A stretch of DNA of 64,000 bases. Origin: an uncultured Francisella sp. (GTDB lineage Bacteria > Pseudomonadota > Gammaproteobacteria > Burkholderiales > Neisseriaceae). The stretch is taken from positions 1 to 64,000 of the forward strand of contig CALUCM010000002.1 in NCBI GenBank assembly GCA_943914555.1, given 5' to 3'. Below, piece after piece: positions 44,191 through 51,810 of the stretch. Positions within the stretch are counted from its first letter, which is position 1. Every line of letters starts with the position of its first letter. The position numbers and the translations under genes were made by a program. Below the pieces are notes generated by a model. That model saw only the letters and a program-made list of their open reading frames with translations. It ran no database searches and was not told the DNA's origin.

Positions 44191-44867
44191 AATAAGCTTA
44201 GCTGTTGTATAGCCAAACTAGCTGCTTTTTGTTCCGCTTGTTTACGGCTATTGCCTTGGCCCCGTGTTATGATCTGCAAAACATCAATACGGCATTCTAT
44301 TTCAAACACCTGCTGATGTGTTTGACCAGACTGCTGTATCAACTGATAATGAGGCAGAGCTAGTTTTTTGGCTTGTAATAGTTCCTGCAGCATTGATTTT
44401 GCGTCATTGATTTCTAGAAGATGCAAGGTCTTTATTTTTGGTTGATAGAACTGGGCAATGACCTTATGAGCATGAAAATAACTACTATCTATACTAATTG
44501 CGGCAAAAAGTGCTTCCAAGGCATCAGATAGAATAGATGGTTTTGTATAACCCTTGGCTTTAATTTCACCTTTTCCCAGATGTAAGTAATCGCCCAGATT
44601 AAGACTAAGAGCAATTTGAGCTAAACTATCTTGATTGACTAAAGCAGCCCGCATTTTAGACAGTTGTCCTTCCGCTTCCTGCTTAAAATAGTCAAATAAT
44701 AAATTTGCCACAGTATAATTTAAAAGAGCATCGCCTAGAAATTCCAACCGTTCATTATTATCAATACTGTAGCTACGATGAGTTAGCGCTCGTTTTAATA
44801 AAGCTGTATTACAAAAATGATAACCAAGTTTTTTTTCTAACGGGGTATAGTCATGACGGTAAGTCAT
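44187..44867 (-). CDS. rnc: Ribonuclease III
   Basis: 226-residue double-strand-specific endoribonuclease for rRNA processing and mRNA decay. The catalytic signature NERLEFLGDALLNY (about 38-51) and the second acidic site DALEALFAAISIDS are intact. A double-stranded RNA-binding domain (about 152-222) ends in GNSRKQAEQKAASLAIQQL. It precedes era with a 4-bp overlap. Confidence 0.96.
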   Translation of the reverse strand: MTYRHDYTPLEKKLGYHFCNTALLKRALTHRSYSIDNNERLEFLGDALLNYTVANLLFDYFKQEAEGQLSKMRAALVNQDSLAQIALSLNLGDYLHLGKGEIKAKGYTKPSILSDALEALFAAISIDSSYFHAHKVIAQFYQPKIKTLHLLEINDAKSMLQELLQAKKLALPHYQLIQQSGQTHQQVFEIECRIDVLQIITRGQGNSRKQAEQKAASLAIQQLSLL

Positions 44868-44968
44868 TGTGCCACATAGTTATTCTAAAGGTCTTATCAT
44901 AGCATTGTCTATTGTTTGCAACAAGCAAAGGTTTTTTAATGATCTGTAAAGATGTCTGCTTTTTTCTG

Positions 44969-44997
44969 TTGACATCTCAGCAGAGGGTGACTATAAT
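44969..44997 (+). promoter_or_regulatory. Perfect-consensus sigma70 promoter for the tRNA-Arg/tRNA-Glu unit
   Basis: TTGACA at 44969-44974 and TATAAT at 44992-44997 are separated by exactly 17 bp and lie 24 bp before the tRNA-Arg gene. Both hexamers and the spacing match the ideal housekeeping promoter. Confidence 0.92.
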
Positions 44998-45021
44998 CCA
45001 CCCTTTTATTTCGCACCATGT

Positions 45022-45098
45022 GCACCCGTAGCTCAGTTGGATAGAGTATCTGGCTACGAACCAGAGGGTCGGGCGTTCGAATCGCTCCGGGTGCGCCA
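45022..45098 (+). tRNA. tRNA-Arg (anticodon ACG)
   Basis: A cloverleaf is readable with acceptor GCACCCG/CGGGTGC, D-arm AGCTCAGTTGGATAGAG, an anticodon stem TCTGG/CCAGA around CTACGAA (anticodon ACG, probably read as inosine after modification) and T-arm GGGCGTTCGAATCGCTC. CCA is encoded. It is transcribed with the tRNA-Glu gene 12 bp downstream. Confidence 0.96.
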
Positions 45099-45110
45099 GT
45101 TGTTCGTCTT

Positions 45111-45185
45111 GCGCCCATCGTCTAGCGGTTAGGACATCGCCCTTTCACGGCGGTAACCGGGGTTCGATTCCCCGTGGGCGTACCA
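45111..45185 (+). tRNA. tRNA-Glu (anticodon TTC)
   Basis: The acceptor stem is GCGCCCA/TGGGCGT with a terminal G-U pair. The anticodon stem CGCC/GGCG surrounds loop CTTTCAC (anticodon TTC), and the T-arm is GGGGTTCGATTCCCC. CCA is encoded. Very similar to enterobacterial tRNA-Glu in the body. A short palindrome CAAGATATCTTG followed by TTTTT begins about 20 bp downstream and may end the transcript. Confidence 0.96.
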
Positions 45186-45432
45186 TATGTGTTTATAGAT
45201 CATCTTGCAAGATATCTTGTTTTTCCTTATTTAAATATATACTTACTTGTTTGGTTTTTATTGATAACTAAAGCCCAACGATTTTTACTAAAACCAAGCA
45301 TTTGTTTCAAACCAAGGTTTTTTATTATTAACGGTGTTCCGTTGTTCTGAAACGTCTTTTTGCAAGATATAATAAACAATAGCTTTGTTATTGTTTGCTT
45401 TATATAGCGATAAGTACAGTGCAAGAGAAGAT

Positions 45433-46038
45433 ATGTTTTCTTTTTATCCTAAGCCAATATTACCGTGGCCAGAGGCCAGCAGGCAACTATTGCTTCAATC
45501 AAAACCGAAAAAGATTGCCAGCAGTGCTTGGCTGCAGTTAGTTACTGCACAATCATTGACTAAAGCACTTTCTTCTTTGGGTCAGTTTAAGGTGCGTGTC
45601 AATTACTTGGGTGAGCGTAGATTGAGCAAAAGAGAAGCCTTGGGTGAAGAGGTTCCTTTAATTGTTTATTTTGTGCGTGAAGTAGAGCTGCAATTGAATA
45701 ATATTTCTGTGGTATGTGCTAGGAGTGTGGTATCGCCTACTAGCCGTGATTGGCGCCAATTTTTGGATTACGGTTCAAGACCTCTTGGTGAGAAAATATT
45801 CCAAAGAGGAATCATACGTAACCCTATTCGTTATGGTACGATTTGTTCTGCAACGCATCCTTGGTGGCGTGTGGCAAGGCAGTATCATAGAGAGAACATC
45901 TCATCATTACTGGTTCGGCAATCGGCCTTTTTTAGGAAAAAAGATGTGCAAAAGCAGGAAGCGCCACATGTGCTGTTAAGTGAATGTTTTTTGCCTTCAC
46001 TAACATTATTTTTGCCTTCTGCGCGCCTATTTTTTTGA
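45433..46038 (+). CDS. ubiC: Chorismate lyase
   Basis: 201-residue enzyme that converts chorismate to 4-hydroxybenzoate and pyruvate, the first committed step of ubiquinone synthesis. The ATG at 45433 (AAGAGAAG upstream) fits the family start. Conserved features are the early SSAWLQLVTAQSLTKAL, CARSVVSP and LGEKIFQRG (from SRPLGEKIF). The C-terminal third ends in a hydrophobic stretch. A TATAAT lies at 45368-45373. ubiA is not adjacent but is in the same window. Confidence 0.88.
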   Translation: MFSFYPKPILPWPEASRQLLLQSKPKKIASSAWLQLVTAQSLTKALSSLGQFKVRVNYLGERRLSKREALGEEVPLIVYFVREVELQLNNISVVCARSVVSPTSRDWRQFLDYGSRPLGEKIFQRGIIRNPIRYGTICSATHPWWRVARQYHRENISSLLVRQSAFFRKKDVQKQEAPHVLLSECFLPSLTLFLPSARLFF

Positions 46039-46299
46039 TGGATTTGCTTAGCTTATCTAATTTATATTGGTATTAGCCTTACTCTTCTGCTTAGTAAATA
46101 GCAGCTTTGCGAAAAAATACAAATAAATTTTTCATAGGGGCTTGCCACAGATCTAGATAATCAGATGAAAGATCAAGTCATAGAAGACAAGAAATAGGCT
46201 AAACTTTGTTAGTCATAAAAACATTATTATTTCTACGGCTTAGCGTGCATTTAATGCTCTAGGTGTGGGTTTTAAGTCCAATTATCTTTGTGTGGTTAT

Positions 46300-46594
46300 T
46301 TATTTAGTGACCCCAGCGCCGCCAGTACCCTCATTTCCCCCAGCTCCACCGGAGAACCAGTCATCTTCACCAGTCTCTCCAGGTTTACCTGACTTATCAG
46401 GTGCTCCATTTTTACCGTTTTTCCCATTTTTTCCAAAGAAAGAAATAGCTTTTTGAGTTTTTTTTCTCATAATTTATTTGTTTGTGTTGTGAAGAAAAAT
46501 TGTCTTGCAGATCTTTTTGCTTAGATCCCGGCATGCAAGATGACAGTAGGCTAGAAGTCACAAGAATAATGAAAAATAGATTAAATTTTTTCAT
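46300..46594 (-). pseudogene. Collagen-like lipoprotein A, frame split at an A8 tract (phase-variation candidate)
   Basis: The frame from ATG 46594 encodes MKKFNLFFIILVTSSLLSSC, a lipoprotein signal with lipobox LSSC, followed by a Lys/Asn/Gln-rich stretch, and ends early at a TAA. The neighbouring frame continues as AISFFGKNGKNGKNGAPDK, then SGKPGETGEDDWFSGGAGG to a stop at 46300. Deleting one base from the T8 run at 46458-46465 (A8 on the coding strand) joins the two halves without loss. The restored protein is a third member of the lipoproteins at 46850 and 47397. The break is at a homopolymer, so the state may be reversible, fixed decay, or an error. Confidence 0.75.
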
Positions 46595-46676
46595 CAAAGC
46601 ATCTTTCAAGATGAAACAAATAAGCAATTGATTTTAAAAGTAATAACACAATCTCTTTTCGAATGTTGATTTGGAT

Positions 46677-46700
46677 ACTGGGTCATCATGATGACCCAGT
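46677..46700. repeat. 24-bp perfect palindrome
   Basis: The arm ACTGGGTCATCA is followed directly by its reverse complement TGATGACCCAGT. It lies between collagen-like genes A and B, with no T-run on either side. It could be an operator, a cruciform/REP-like element, or a weak hairpin. Confidence 0.9.
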
Positions 46701-46849
46701 TGCTATTGTTCAACCTCCTAGCTCTCTATGGCATGAGCACTTGCTGTATAAAGATACTGATGTTTTTTGAAACCACTGGCTTGCGTTAAGTTATTTTTTC
46801 TTAACGTGTAGTAGCAGCATTAGTAAAGTGAAATACTAGGCTTTGTTCA

Positions 46850-47161
46850 CTAAAAATTTTTATGAATGACTTCTACTCGACCGGGCCCCCCATCGCCGCC
46901 ATCTTCGCCATCCCCACCAGCTCCTCCAAAAAGAAAGCCATCTTTACCAGGTTTACCAGGTTTGCCAGGCTTACCGGGTTTACCGACATTATAGTGAGAG
47001 TTAGAAGATCTTTGAGCGATTGGTGTATCCTCTACGGCTTGTTCTTGTGTTGCAAGAGAATCATTTTCTTGTTGATCACTATGTTGTCCATGATTAAGTA
47101 CACAAGATGATAATGTGAGAGGGAGTAAACTCATTAATAAGTATAAGTAAGGATTGATCAT
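46850..47161 (-). CDS. Collagen-like lipoprotein B
   Basis: 103-residue predicted lipoprotein. The signal peptide ends in LSSC (Cys20), and the next residue is Val, so by the Lol rule it would go to the outer membrane. A polar Gln/Asp/Glu-rich linker (about 25-58) leads to a Gly-Lys-Pro tract repeated four times from residue 60. The signature DGFLFGGAGG and an Asp/Gly-rich tail follow (about 74-95), ending in basic VEVIHKNF. No enzyme domain is seen. The Gly-X-Y pattern suggests a short triple-helical or extended surface stalk. It belongs to the paralog group at 46300-48432. Function is unknown. Confidence 0.8.
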   Translation of the reverse strand: MINPYLYLLMSLLPLTLSSCVLNHGQHSDQQENDSLATQEQAVEDTPIAQRSSNSHYNVGKPGKPGKPGKPGKDGFLFGGAGGDGEDGGDGGPGRVEVIHKNF

Positions 47162-47219
47162 ACATTGCCCTTTCTATGATAAATGAACCAAAATCTTTAT
47201 TTGCAAAGCGGTAGCAAAT

Positions 47220-47319
47220 TCACTTTTTCCGTGACAAGTGAGTGCCGGTGTGTACCCCATTACCATTGCCATTATTGTTACCACTATGACTGCCCTTTGA
47301 ATAGTCGAATTTAATATCT
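47220..47319 (-). pseudogene. Truncated fragment of a Gly/Asn-rich family member
   Basis: The minus strand between genes B and C reads GSHSGNNNGNGNGVHTGTH then LSRKK and a stop at 47220-47222. This aligns with the C-terminal tail GSHSGNHNGNGNGVNTHTKSR of gene D (47748-48026). No start codon or signal peptide precedes it, and an in-frame stop lies just upstream. It is therefore a leftover 3' end from an earlier duplication. Confidence 0.75.
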
Positions 47320-47396
47320 AATCAAGATCTTAATACCGCTACTCTATTTAGAAGTAGTGAAATTAAACTCAAAATATCTGTACTACTTAGATAATT

Positions 47397-47705
47397 CTAC
47401 TGTTCTTCTACTTGAGCAGGTTTGCCTGGGCCGCCAGCTCCACCATCTTCACCAGGCTCTCCAAAAAGAAGACCGTTTCTTCCTGGTTTTCCTGACTTTC
47501 CTGGTTTTCCTGATTTTCCCACATATACATGCGAAGTATGGTTTTTTGTGGAAGATACTTCTTGATGTGCCTTTTTTACTGTTTCTTGCTGTACACTGGC
47601 AGGGGAAGTATCATCTTCTTGATTATCTTGATATTCGTCGTGTAGCATGCAAGATGACAATAAACTGGGAACGGCCACTAATAGTAGATAATATATCTTA
47701 TTCAT
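47397..47705 (-). CDS. Collagen-like lipoprotein C
   Basis: 102-residue predicted lipoprotein with lipobox LSSC (Cys19, next residue Met). An acidic/polar linker is followed by a Gly-Lys-Ser/Pro tract (about 63-78), the signature NGLLFGEPG and a Gly-rich tail ending PAQVEEQ. It shares its layout with genes A and B. The Lys-Pro-Gly triplets are typical of short bacterial collagen-like segments. Expected location is the outer membrane, but function is unknown. Confidence 0.8.
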   Translation of the reverse strand: MNKIYYLLLVAVPSLLSSCMLHDEYQDNQEDDTSPASVQQETVKKAHQEVSSTKNHTSHVYVGKSGKPGKSGKPGRNGLLFGEPGEDGGAGGPGKPAQVEEQ

Positions 47706-47747
47706 AGATCTTTCACTCCTCTTTTAAAAAACTGAATTTGAATTAAC

Positions 47748-48026
47748 TTACCTGCTTTTTGTATGGGTGTTTACACCATTTCCATTTCCATTATGATTCC
47801 CGCTATGGCTACCTCTTGAACTATCAGTATTGACAACTTTTGCCGGAGCTCCTGGGCCACCAGCACCACCACCATTTCCTCCCGCTTCTCCAATTAAATA
47901 TCCGTCACCTCCTCGAGATCCTGGGGCTCCAGCTCCTCCATGACCACCAATGTAGATTGTATCAGCTAGCATTAAAGTAGGTAAGATAAGCGCTAGGCCT
48001 ACAGATATTTTTACAATATTTTTCAT
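47748..48026 (-). CDS. Sec-exported Gly-rich protein D
   Basis: 92-residue protein with a cleavable signal peptide (MKNIVKISVGLALILPTLMLA, predicted cut before Asp22). The mature part is mostly Gly: GGHGGAGAPGSRGG, the shared signature DGYLIGEAGG (41-50), then GNGGGAGGPGAPAKV. It ends in a Ser/His/Asn-rich tail of NGNGNG type. The shared interruption motif and the PAKV/PAQV step link it to lipoproteins B and C even though it has no lipobox. It may be secreted or periplasmic. Its tail is duplicated as a fragment at 47220. Confidence 0.78.
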   Translation of the reverse strand: MKNIVKISVGLALILPTLMLADTIYIGGHGGAGAPGSRGGDGYLIGEAGGNGGGAGGPGAPAKVVNTDSSRGSHSGNHNGNGNGVNTHTKSR

Positions 48027-48078
48027 AATTAATTCCTTTCAATAAATAAATCAACGATTTCAAAAAGTAAAAAATAAT

Positions 48079-48432
48079 CTAACATGCGCAAATGGAGTTT
48101 CCACTATTTCCTGAATCTCCATTGCTAAAATACTCAGTGCCGCCTTTCCCTGGCGGATAACCGTTACCACCTTTACCGCCGTTACCCCCAGCTAAATAGT
48201 CATTACCGCCATTTCCCCCGCGACCACCTCGCCCATTAGAAGACCCATAACCACCATTACCACCTGATCCTCCTCTCCCGCCAGCAAAGTAACCATCACC
48301 ACCTCTACCCCCGTCTCCACCAGCACCACCAGCTCCAGAAATATCTTTGGCGACTGTTAAAAAAGGAAAAGATAGAAAAAGTAGCCCTAATAAACCGTGA
48401 AATTTGTTTAGCATAGATATTCTTTTGATCAT
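48079..48432 (-). CDS. Sec-exported Gly-rich repeat protein E
   Basis: 117-residue protein with a hydrophobic signal (about residues 11-28) and a predicted cut near TVA-KD. The mature region is made of Gly-Gly-X triplets interrupted twice by the family signature: GDGYFAGGRG (45-54) and NDYLAGGNG (77-85). A Ser/Asn tail contains two Cys at the very end (CAC). The start may be the ATG at 48432 or Met7 at 48414; neither has a strong ribosome site. It is the outermost, recG-proximal member of the left cluster. It shares the pattern with PGRS-like proteins only in composition. Confidence 0.75.
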   Translation of the reverse strand: MIKRISMLNKFHGLLGLLFLSFPFLTVAKDISGAGGAGGDGGRGGDGYFAGGRGGSGGNGGYGSSNGRGGRGGNGGNDYLAGGNGGKGGNGYPPGKGGTEYFSNGDSGNSGNSICAC

Positions 48433-48653
48433 TTTTATTTCTATTTTTACTAATGGTTAAAATTATCATTAATGATTATTGGTACTAATTGTAAAAAATA
48501 ATATGACTGGCAAGATATTTTTGAAAAGATATTTAGAAAAGACAATCATCCTTAGATTAGAAGATGCTGATATGACGAGGGTGGGTATAGGTTTTGTTTT
48601 TTACTATTGATTTAAAGTCAACCGCAACGATTAATCGATAGCTTCTAAAATAT

Positions 48654-50693
48654 CTATACGCCCAAATAGTTTTGGTGGCTAGGCAGCCATCGTTTTAAGT
48701 GTTTTTCTGCCATATCTGGTGTTTGATTGAGCATGTATATAGCTAGTTCCTTTGCTAATGGGAGCAAATTCATCTGTTTGTTTAAATCTGCAAAACGTAA
48801 TAGGGGAATGCCACTTTGCTTGGCGCCTAAAAATTCACCAGGACCACGCAGTTTTAAATCTTCTTCTGCAATACGAAAACCGTCATTACTGTAATAAAGT
48901 ACTTTAAGACGTTCCTTACTTTTATCGTTAAGCGGTTGTTGATAAAGCAGAATACACTCGCTCTCGACATTAGCATCTCGACCAACGCGTCCGCGAAGTT
49001 GATGTAGCTGTGATAAACCCATACGTTCGGGATGTTCAATGACCATCGTGCTAGCATTGGGTACATTGATGCCAACTTCAATGACTGTGGTGGCCACCAA
49101 AAGTTGTATATTGTTGTTGGCAAATTCTGTCATAATCTCTGCTTTATCGGTTTTTTTTAAGCGCCCGTGGAGTAGCCCGACTTTAAATTGAGGGAAGCGT
49201 GCTTGTAGCTGCTGATGTGTTTCTATTGCTGTTTGTACATCCAAAATTTCTGATTCTTCAATCAGTGGACAAACCCAGTATACTTGCCGGCCGCTGTTTA
49301 TTCTGTGCGCAATAAAACTTTCTACCTCTTGGCGTCTTTGTTGCGCAATTAATAAGGTTTTTACCGGTAACCTGCCAGGAGGCAATTCATCTAAAATTGA
49401 ACTATCAACATCAGCAAAATAACTCATGGCTAAGGTGCGAGGAATAGGGGTGGCTGACATCATAAGCTGATCGACTTGCGCTGCTTTTTCTTTTAGTGCC
49501 AGACGCTGTGACACACCAAAACGATGTTGTTCATCAACAATGATCAGGCGCAGTTTGCTAAAATGCACGTCTTTTTGTATTAAGGCATGTGTGCCGATGG
49601 CTAAATGAGCCGAGCCTGTTTCAATAGATTCTTTACTTGCTTCTTTTTCTTTTTTGCTTTGGCTACCTGTTAACAAGACAGTGGTTAGACCCAAATTTTG
49701 CCACCATTTTTGAAATTGGGAAAAATGCTGTTCAGCCAATAATTCCGTGGGTGCTAGTAAAGCCACTTGGTAACCTGCTGAAATGATTAATAAAGCAGCC
49801 AAAGCAGCCACCACAGTTTTACCAGAACCCACATCCCCTTGCAGCAAGCGGTGCATTGGATAAGGGGATTGTAAATCGGCTTTGATTTGCGCAATCACTC
49901 GTTGTTGTGCCGTGGTTAGTTGGAATGAAAGTAATGCCAAAAAGCGTTGAGTCATTTCATCATTACAGCGTAAAACCGTTTGTTTACTTTTGTGTCTGGT
50001 TCGCTTGAGTATACCCATAGACAGTTGTTGAGCAAGCAGTTCATCAAATTGTAAGCGATATAGTGCAGCTGGTGGTTCCAACAAATCTTCAGCATATAAA
50101 TCTTCTGTAGGTGCGTGTAGGGTAGTAATAGCACTTTTAAAATCGATAAAGCCGTGTTTTTTTAAAAAAGAATCTGGTAGATAATCGCTTAAATCTGCTT
50201 GTTTTAACGCTTTTTGGATGATGCTATGTAAAGTTGCTTGCTTAAGATTTTTAGTAGTGGGATAAATCGCTGTGAGGTAAGGGCTAGGAGCTTGATTTAC
50301 TTGTGTAAATATCTTGGGATGCACCATTTCCCAACCATAATATCCTCTCTTAAGTGTACCGAAAGCACGTATCACACGGCCTGGTTGATAGGCAGCAGCC
50401 TGATTGGGGTAGGTATGAATAAAGCGAATGAAAAACATCCGCCCATTACTGCTTTGTAATTGCAATAGTAGTTGACGGCGCGGTTTGGATTGGGCAATGA
50501 TGATGCCTTGTAGTAATACTTGTTGTCCCAATAGTTGTCCATTTAATTCGCGCACTTCATTATCTGCTTCATAGCGCAAAGGAGGGTGCAAAATTAGATC
50601 AGATAGGCGTGTTAAATGAAGTTTCTCTAAGCTTAATACAGTGTCTGGAGAGAGTGACAATATTTGGGCAAGCGAGAGCAGGGATTCATTCAC
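48654..50693 (-). CDS. recG: ATP-dependent DNA helicase RecG
   Basis: 679-residue branch-migration helicase that reverses stalled forks. It has an N-terminal wedge/OB region (LHPPLRYEADNEVRELNGQLLGQQVLL, about 37-63) and superfamily-2 motifs: Walker A LLQGDVGSGKTVVA, the DEQH box IIVDEQHRFGV, the SATPIPRT motif and QLRGRVGR. Length fits RecG. Translation seems to begin at a GTG. The gene is intact and lies between two unrelated clusters of small Gly-rich exported proteins. Confidence 0.96.
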   Translation of the reverse strand: MNESLLSLAQILSLSPDTVLSLEKLHLTRLSDLILHPPLRYEADNEVRELNGQLLGQQVLLQGIIIAQSKPRRQLLLQLQSSNGRMFFIRFIHTYPNQAAAYQPGRVIRAFGTLKRGYYGWEMVHPKIFTQVNQAPSPYLTAIYPTTKNLKQATLHSIIQKALKQADLSDYLPDSFLKKHGFIDFKSAITTLHAPTEDLYAEDLLEPPAALYRLQFDELLAQQLSMGILKRTRHKSKQTVLRCNDEMTQRFLALLSFQLTTAQQRVIAQIKADLQSPYPMHRLLQGDVGSGKTVVAALAALLIISAGYQVALLAPTELLAEQHFSQFQKWWQNLGLTTVLLTGSQSKKEKEASKESIETGSAHLAIGTHALIQKDVHFSKLRLIIVDEQHRFGVSQRLALKEKAAQVDQLMMSATPIPRTLAMSYFADVDSSILDELPPGRLPVKTLLIAQQRRQEVESFIAHRINSGRQVYWVCPLIEESEILDVQTAIETHQQLQARFPQFKVGLLHGRLKKTDKAEIMTEFANNNIQLLVATTVIEVGINVPNASTMVIEHPERMGLSQLHQLRGRVGRDANVESECILLYQQPLNDKSKERLKVLYYSNDGFRIAEEDLKLRGPGEFLGAKQSGIPLLRFADLNKQMNLLPLAKELAIYMLNQTPDMAEKHLKRWLPSHQNYLGV

Positions 50694-51100
50694 AAAAAAA
50701 TGACCTCTGTTTTCAGTAACAGCATTTTGTTGCAGCGAACCATAGATATTTCTCTTTACAGGTAAGCAATGGCCTCATAATAAAGTAGATGATAACAAAA
50801 AAGTTTTATATTTATGATTAAAAGGCAGTATACCTTTTTATTTTATCTAATAAAGATCATAAACTGTGTCAAAATCAAAGGCTTTAATACAATACCCGTG
50901 CTTTTCTCACAATAAAATCTGGTATTTAGAAAACGTTTCTATTTTACTCTTTATTTACATCAGATAGTATTTAGGAATAATATTCACTATTGATAAAAAA
51001 CAAAGTACAAAGTAGAGTTACTTTCAATCACTTATTCAGAAGATTAATAAAATAAAATATTTTTAAAACTAGATGCTTTAATATATCCAGTATTACTGCT
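50694..51100. other. AT-rich gap upstream of recG and of the right Gly/Asn cluster; no gene
   Basis: About 400 bp with very high A+T and no credible reading frame. It should contain the recG promoter on the minus strand and perhaps a promoter for the right-hand cluster, but no clear -35/-10 pair stands out. It also holds the lost 5' end of the family fragment that follows. Confidence 0.55.
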
Positions 51101-51259
51101 GTAGCGAGCAACCGAGGGGATGTAGGTTCTGGGATTGCTAATCAAGGTGGTAATTCAGGAAATAACAATGGTGGTAATGCCGGGGCTGGTATTGGTAATC
51201 ATGGCGGGGATAGTGGCTCCAGCTCTCCAACTGGTTTAAATAATGGTAACGCTGTGTGA
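51101..51259 (+). pseudogene. Asn/Gly-rich family fragment without a start
   Basis: The frame from about 51101 reads VGSGIANQGGNSG, then NNNGGNAGAGIGNHGGDSG, and ends TGLNNGNAV-stop. The next bases in another frame read NGNGNGY-stop, matching the family tail, so a 1-2 bp indel has cut it short. No start codon or signal peptide precedes it. It aligns with the following gene (GIGNQGRNCGQNNGENAPAGI), showing tandem duplication. Confidence 0.7.
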
Positions 51260-51571
51260 ATGGAAATGGCAATGGATATTAATTATCTAAAAAAATTAGT
51301 CAATGATAAAAGAAATGTATTTTCTATCATCTTAATGGCTCTATCTAGTTTGCTTTTATGTCAATGTAGCTTGGGCAACCATCATCAACGATCTGATAAC
51401 TCGGCTTGTACAGTGGATAACTGTGAGAATGAAGGTGATGCACCGCCTGGAATTGGTAATCAGGGGCGTAATTGTGGGCAAAATAATGGAGAAAATGCCC
51501 CTGCAGGCATTAAGAATGATGCGCGTGACGTTGGTTCCACTGGACTGGTCAAGCAAAGGAAAGGTAAATGA
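51260..51571 (+). CDS. Asn/Gly-rich exported protein F, probable lipoprotein
   Basis: Up to 103 residues, with the ATG at 51260 or 51272 as possible starts. A hydrophobic signal (VFSIILMALSSLLLCQC) ends in a Cys with an atypical lipobox. The mature part contains GIGNQGRNCGQNNGENAPAGI, a diverged copy of the unit in the preceding fragment, then a charged end VKQRKGK. It is the only member of the right cluster besides the small gene at 52067 that is still an open frame. Its stop overlaps the ATG of the next, broken copy (ATGA). Function is unknown. Confidence 0.6.
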   Translation: MEMAMDINYLKKLVNDKRNVFSIILMALSSLLLCQCSLGNHHQRSDNSACTVDNCENEGDAPPGIGNQGRNCGQNNGENAPAGIKNDARDVGSTGLVKQRKGK

Positions 51572-51810
51572 AGTTGAATTATATTTAGGGTCTGTCTTTG
51601 CAGCTTTAACTTTGGCGTTTTCATGGGCAGGTAATGGTGGTGCCGACGGTTTTGGCTTTGGTAATCAAGGAGGAAATGGAGTCACTATGATGGGGATAAT
51701 GGCGGTAATGCGGCAATGCTTCGTCATATCACCATGGTAGAAATGGGGGGCATGGTGGTAATGCTGGTGGAGGTATCAGTAATCAAGGTGGGCATGATCA
51801 GAATGGCTAA
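51568..51810 (+). pseudogene. Asn/Gly-rich family member G with several frameshifts
   Basis: It begins ATGAAGTTGAATTATATT and then stops, but the adjacent frame continues as LGSVFAALTLAFSWA, completing a signal peptide if one T is added at 51584-51586. It then reads AGNGGADGFGFGNQGGNG, shifts frame to HYDGDNGGNA, and shifts again to HHGRNGGHGGNAGGGISNQGGHDQNG before a stop at 51808-51810. At least three indels separate these parts, so it is a decayed copy of the GxxNQGG family. Confidence 0.75.

Noticed and set aside
44936..45118. Minus-strand frame containing GAIRTPDPLVRSQILYPTE across the tRNA-Arg gene
   Set aside because: This is the well-known spurious translation antisense to a tRNA-Arg gene, not a protein.
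46265..46456. Plus-strand Pro-rich open frame opposite lipoprotein A
   Set aside because: It is the antisense reading of Gly-rich coding sequence. The sense strand carries the signal-peptide gene.
46300..48432. Repeats in the Gly-rich cluster as a CRISPR array
   Set aside because: The repeats are in-frame triplet codon repeats within signal-peptide proteins. There are no spacer-like unique segments of constant length and no cas genes.
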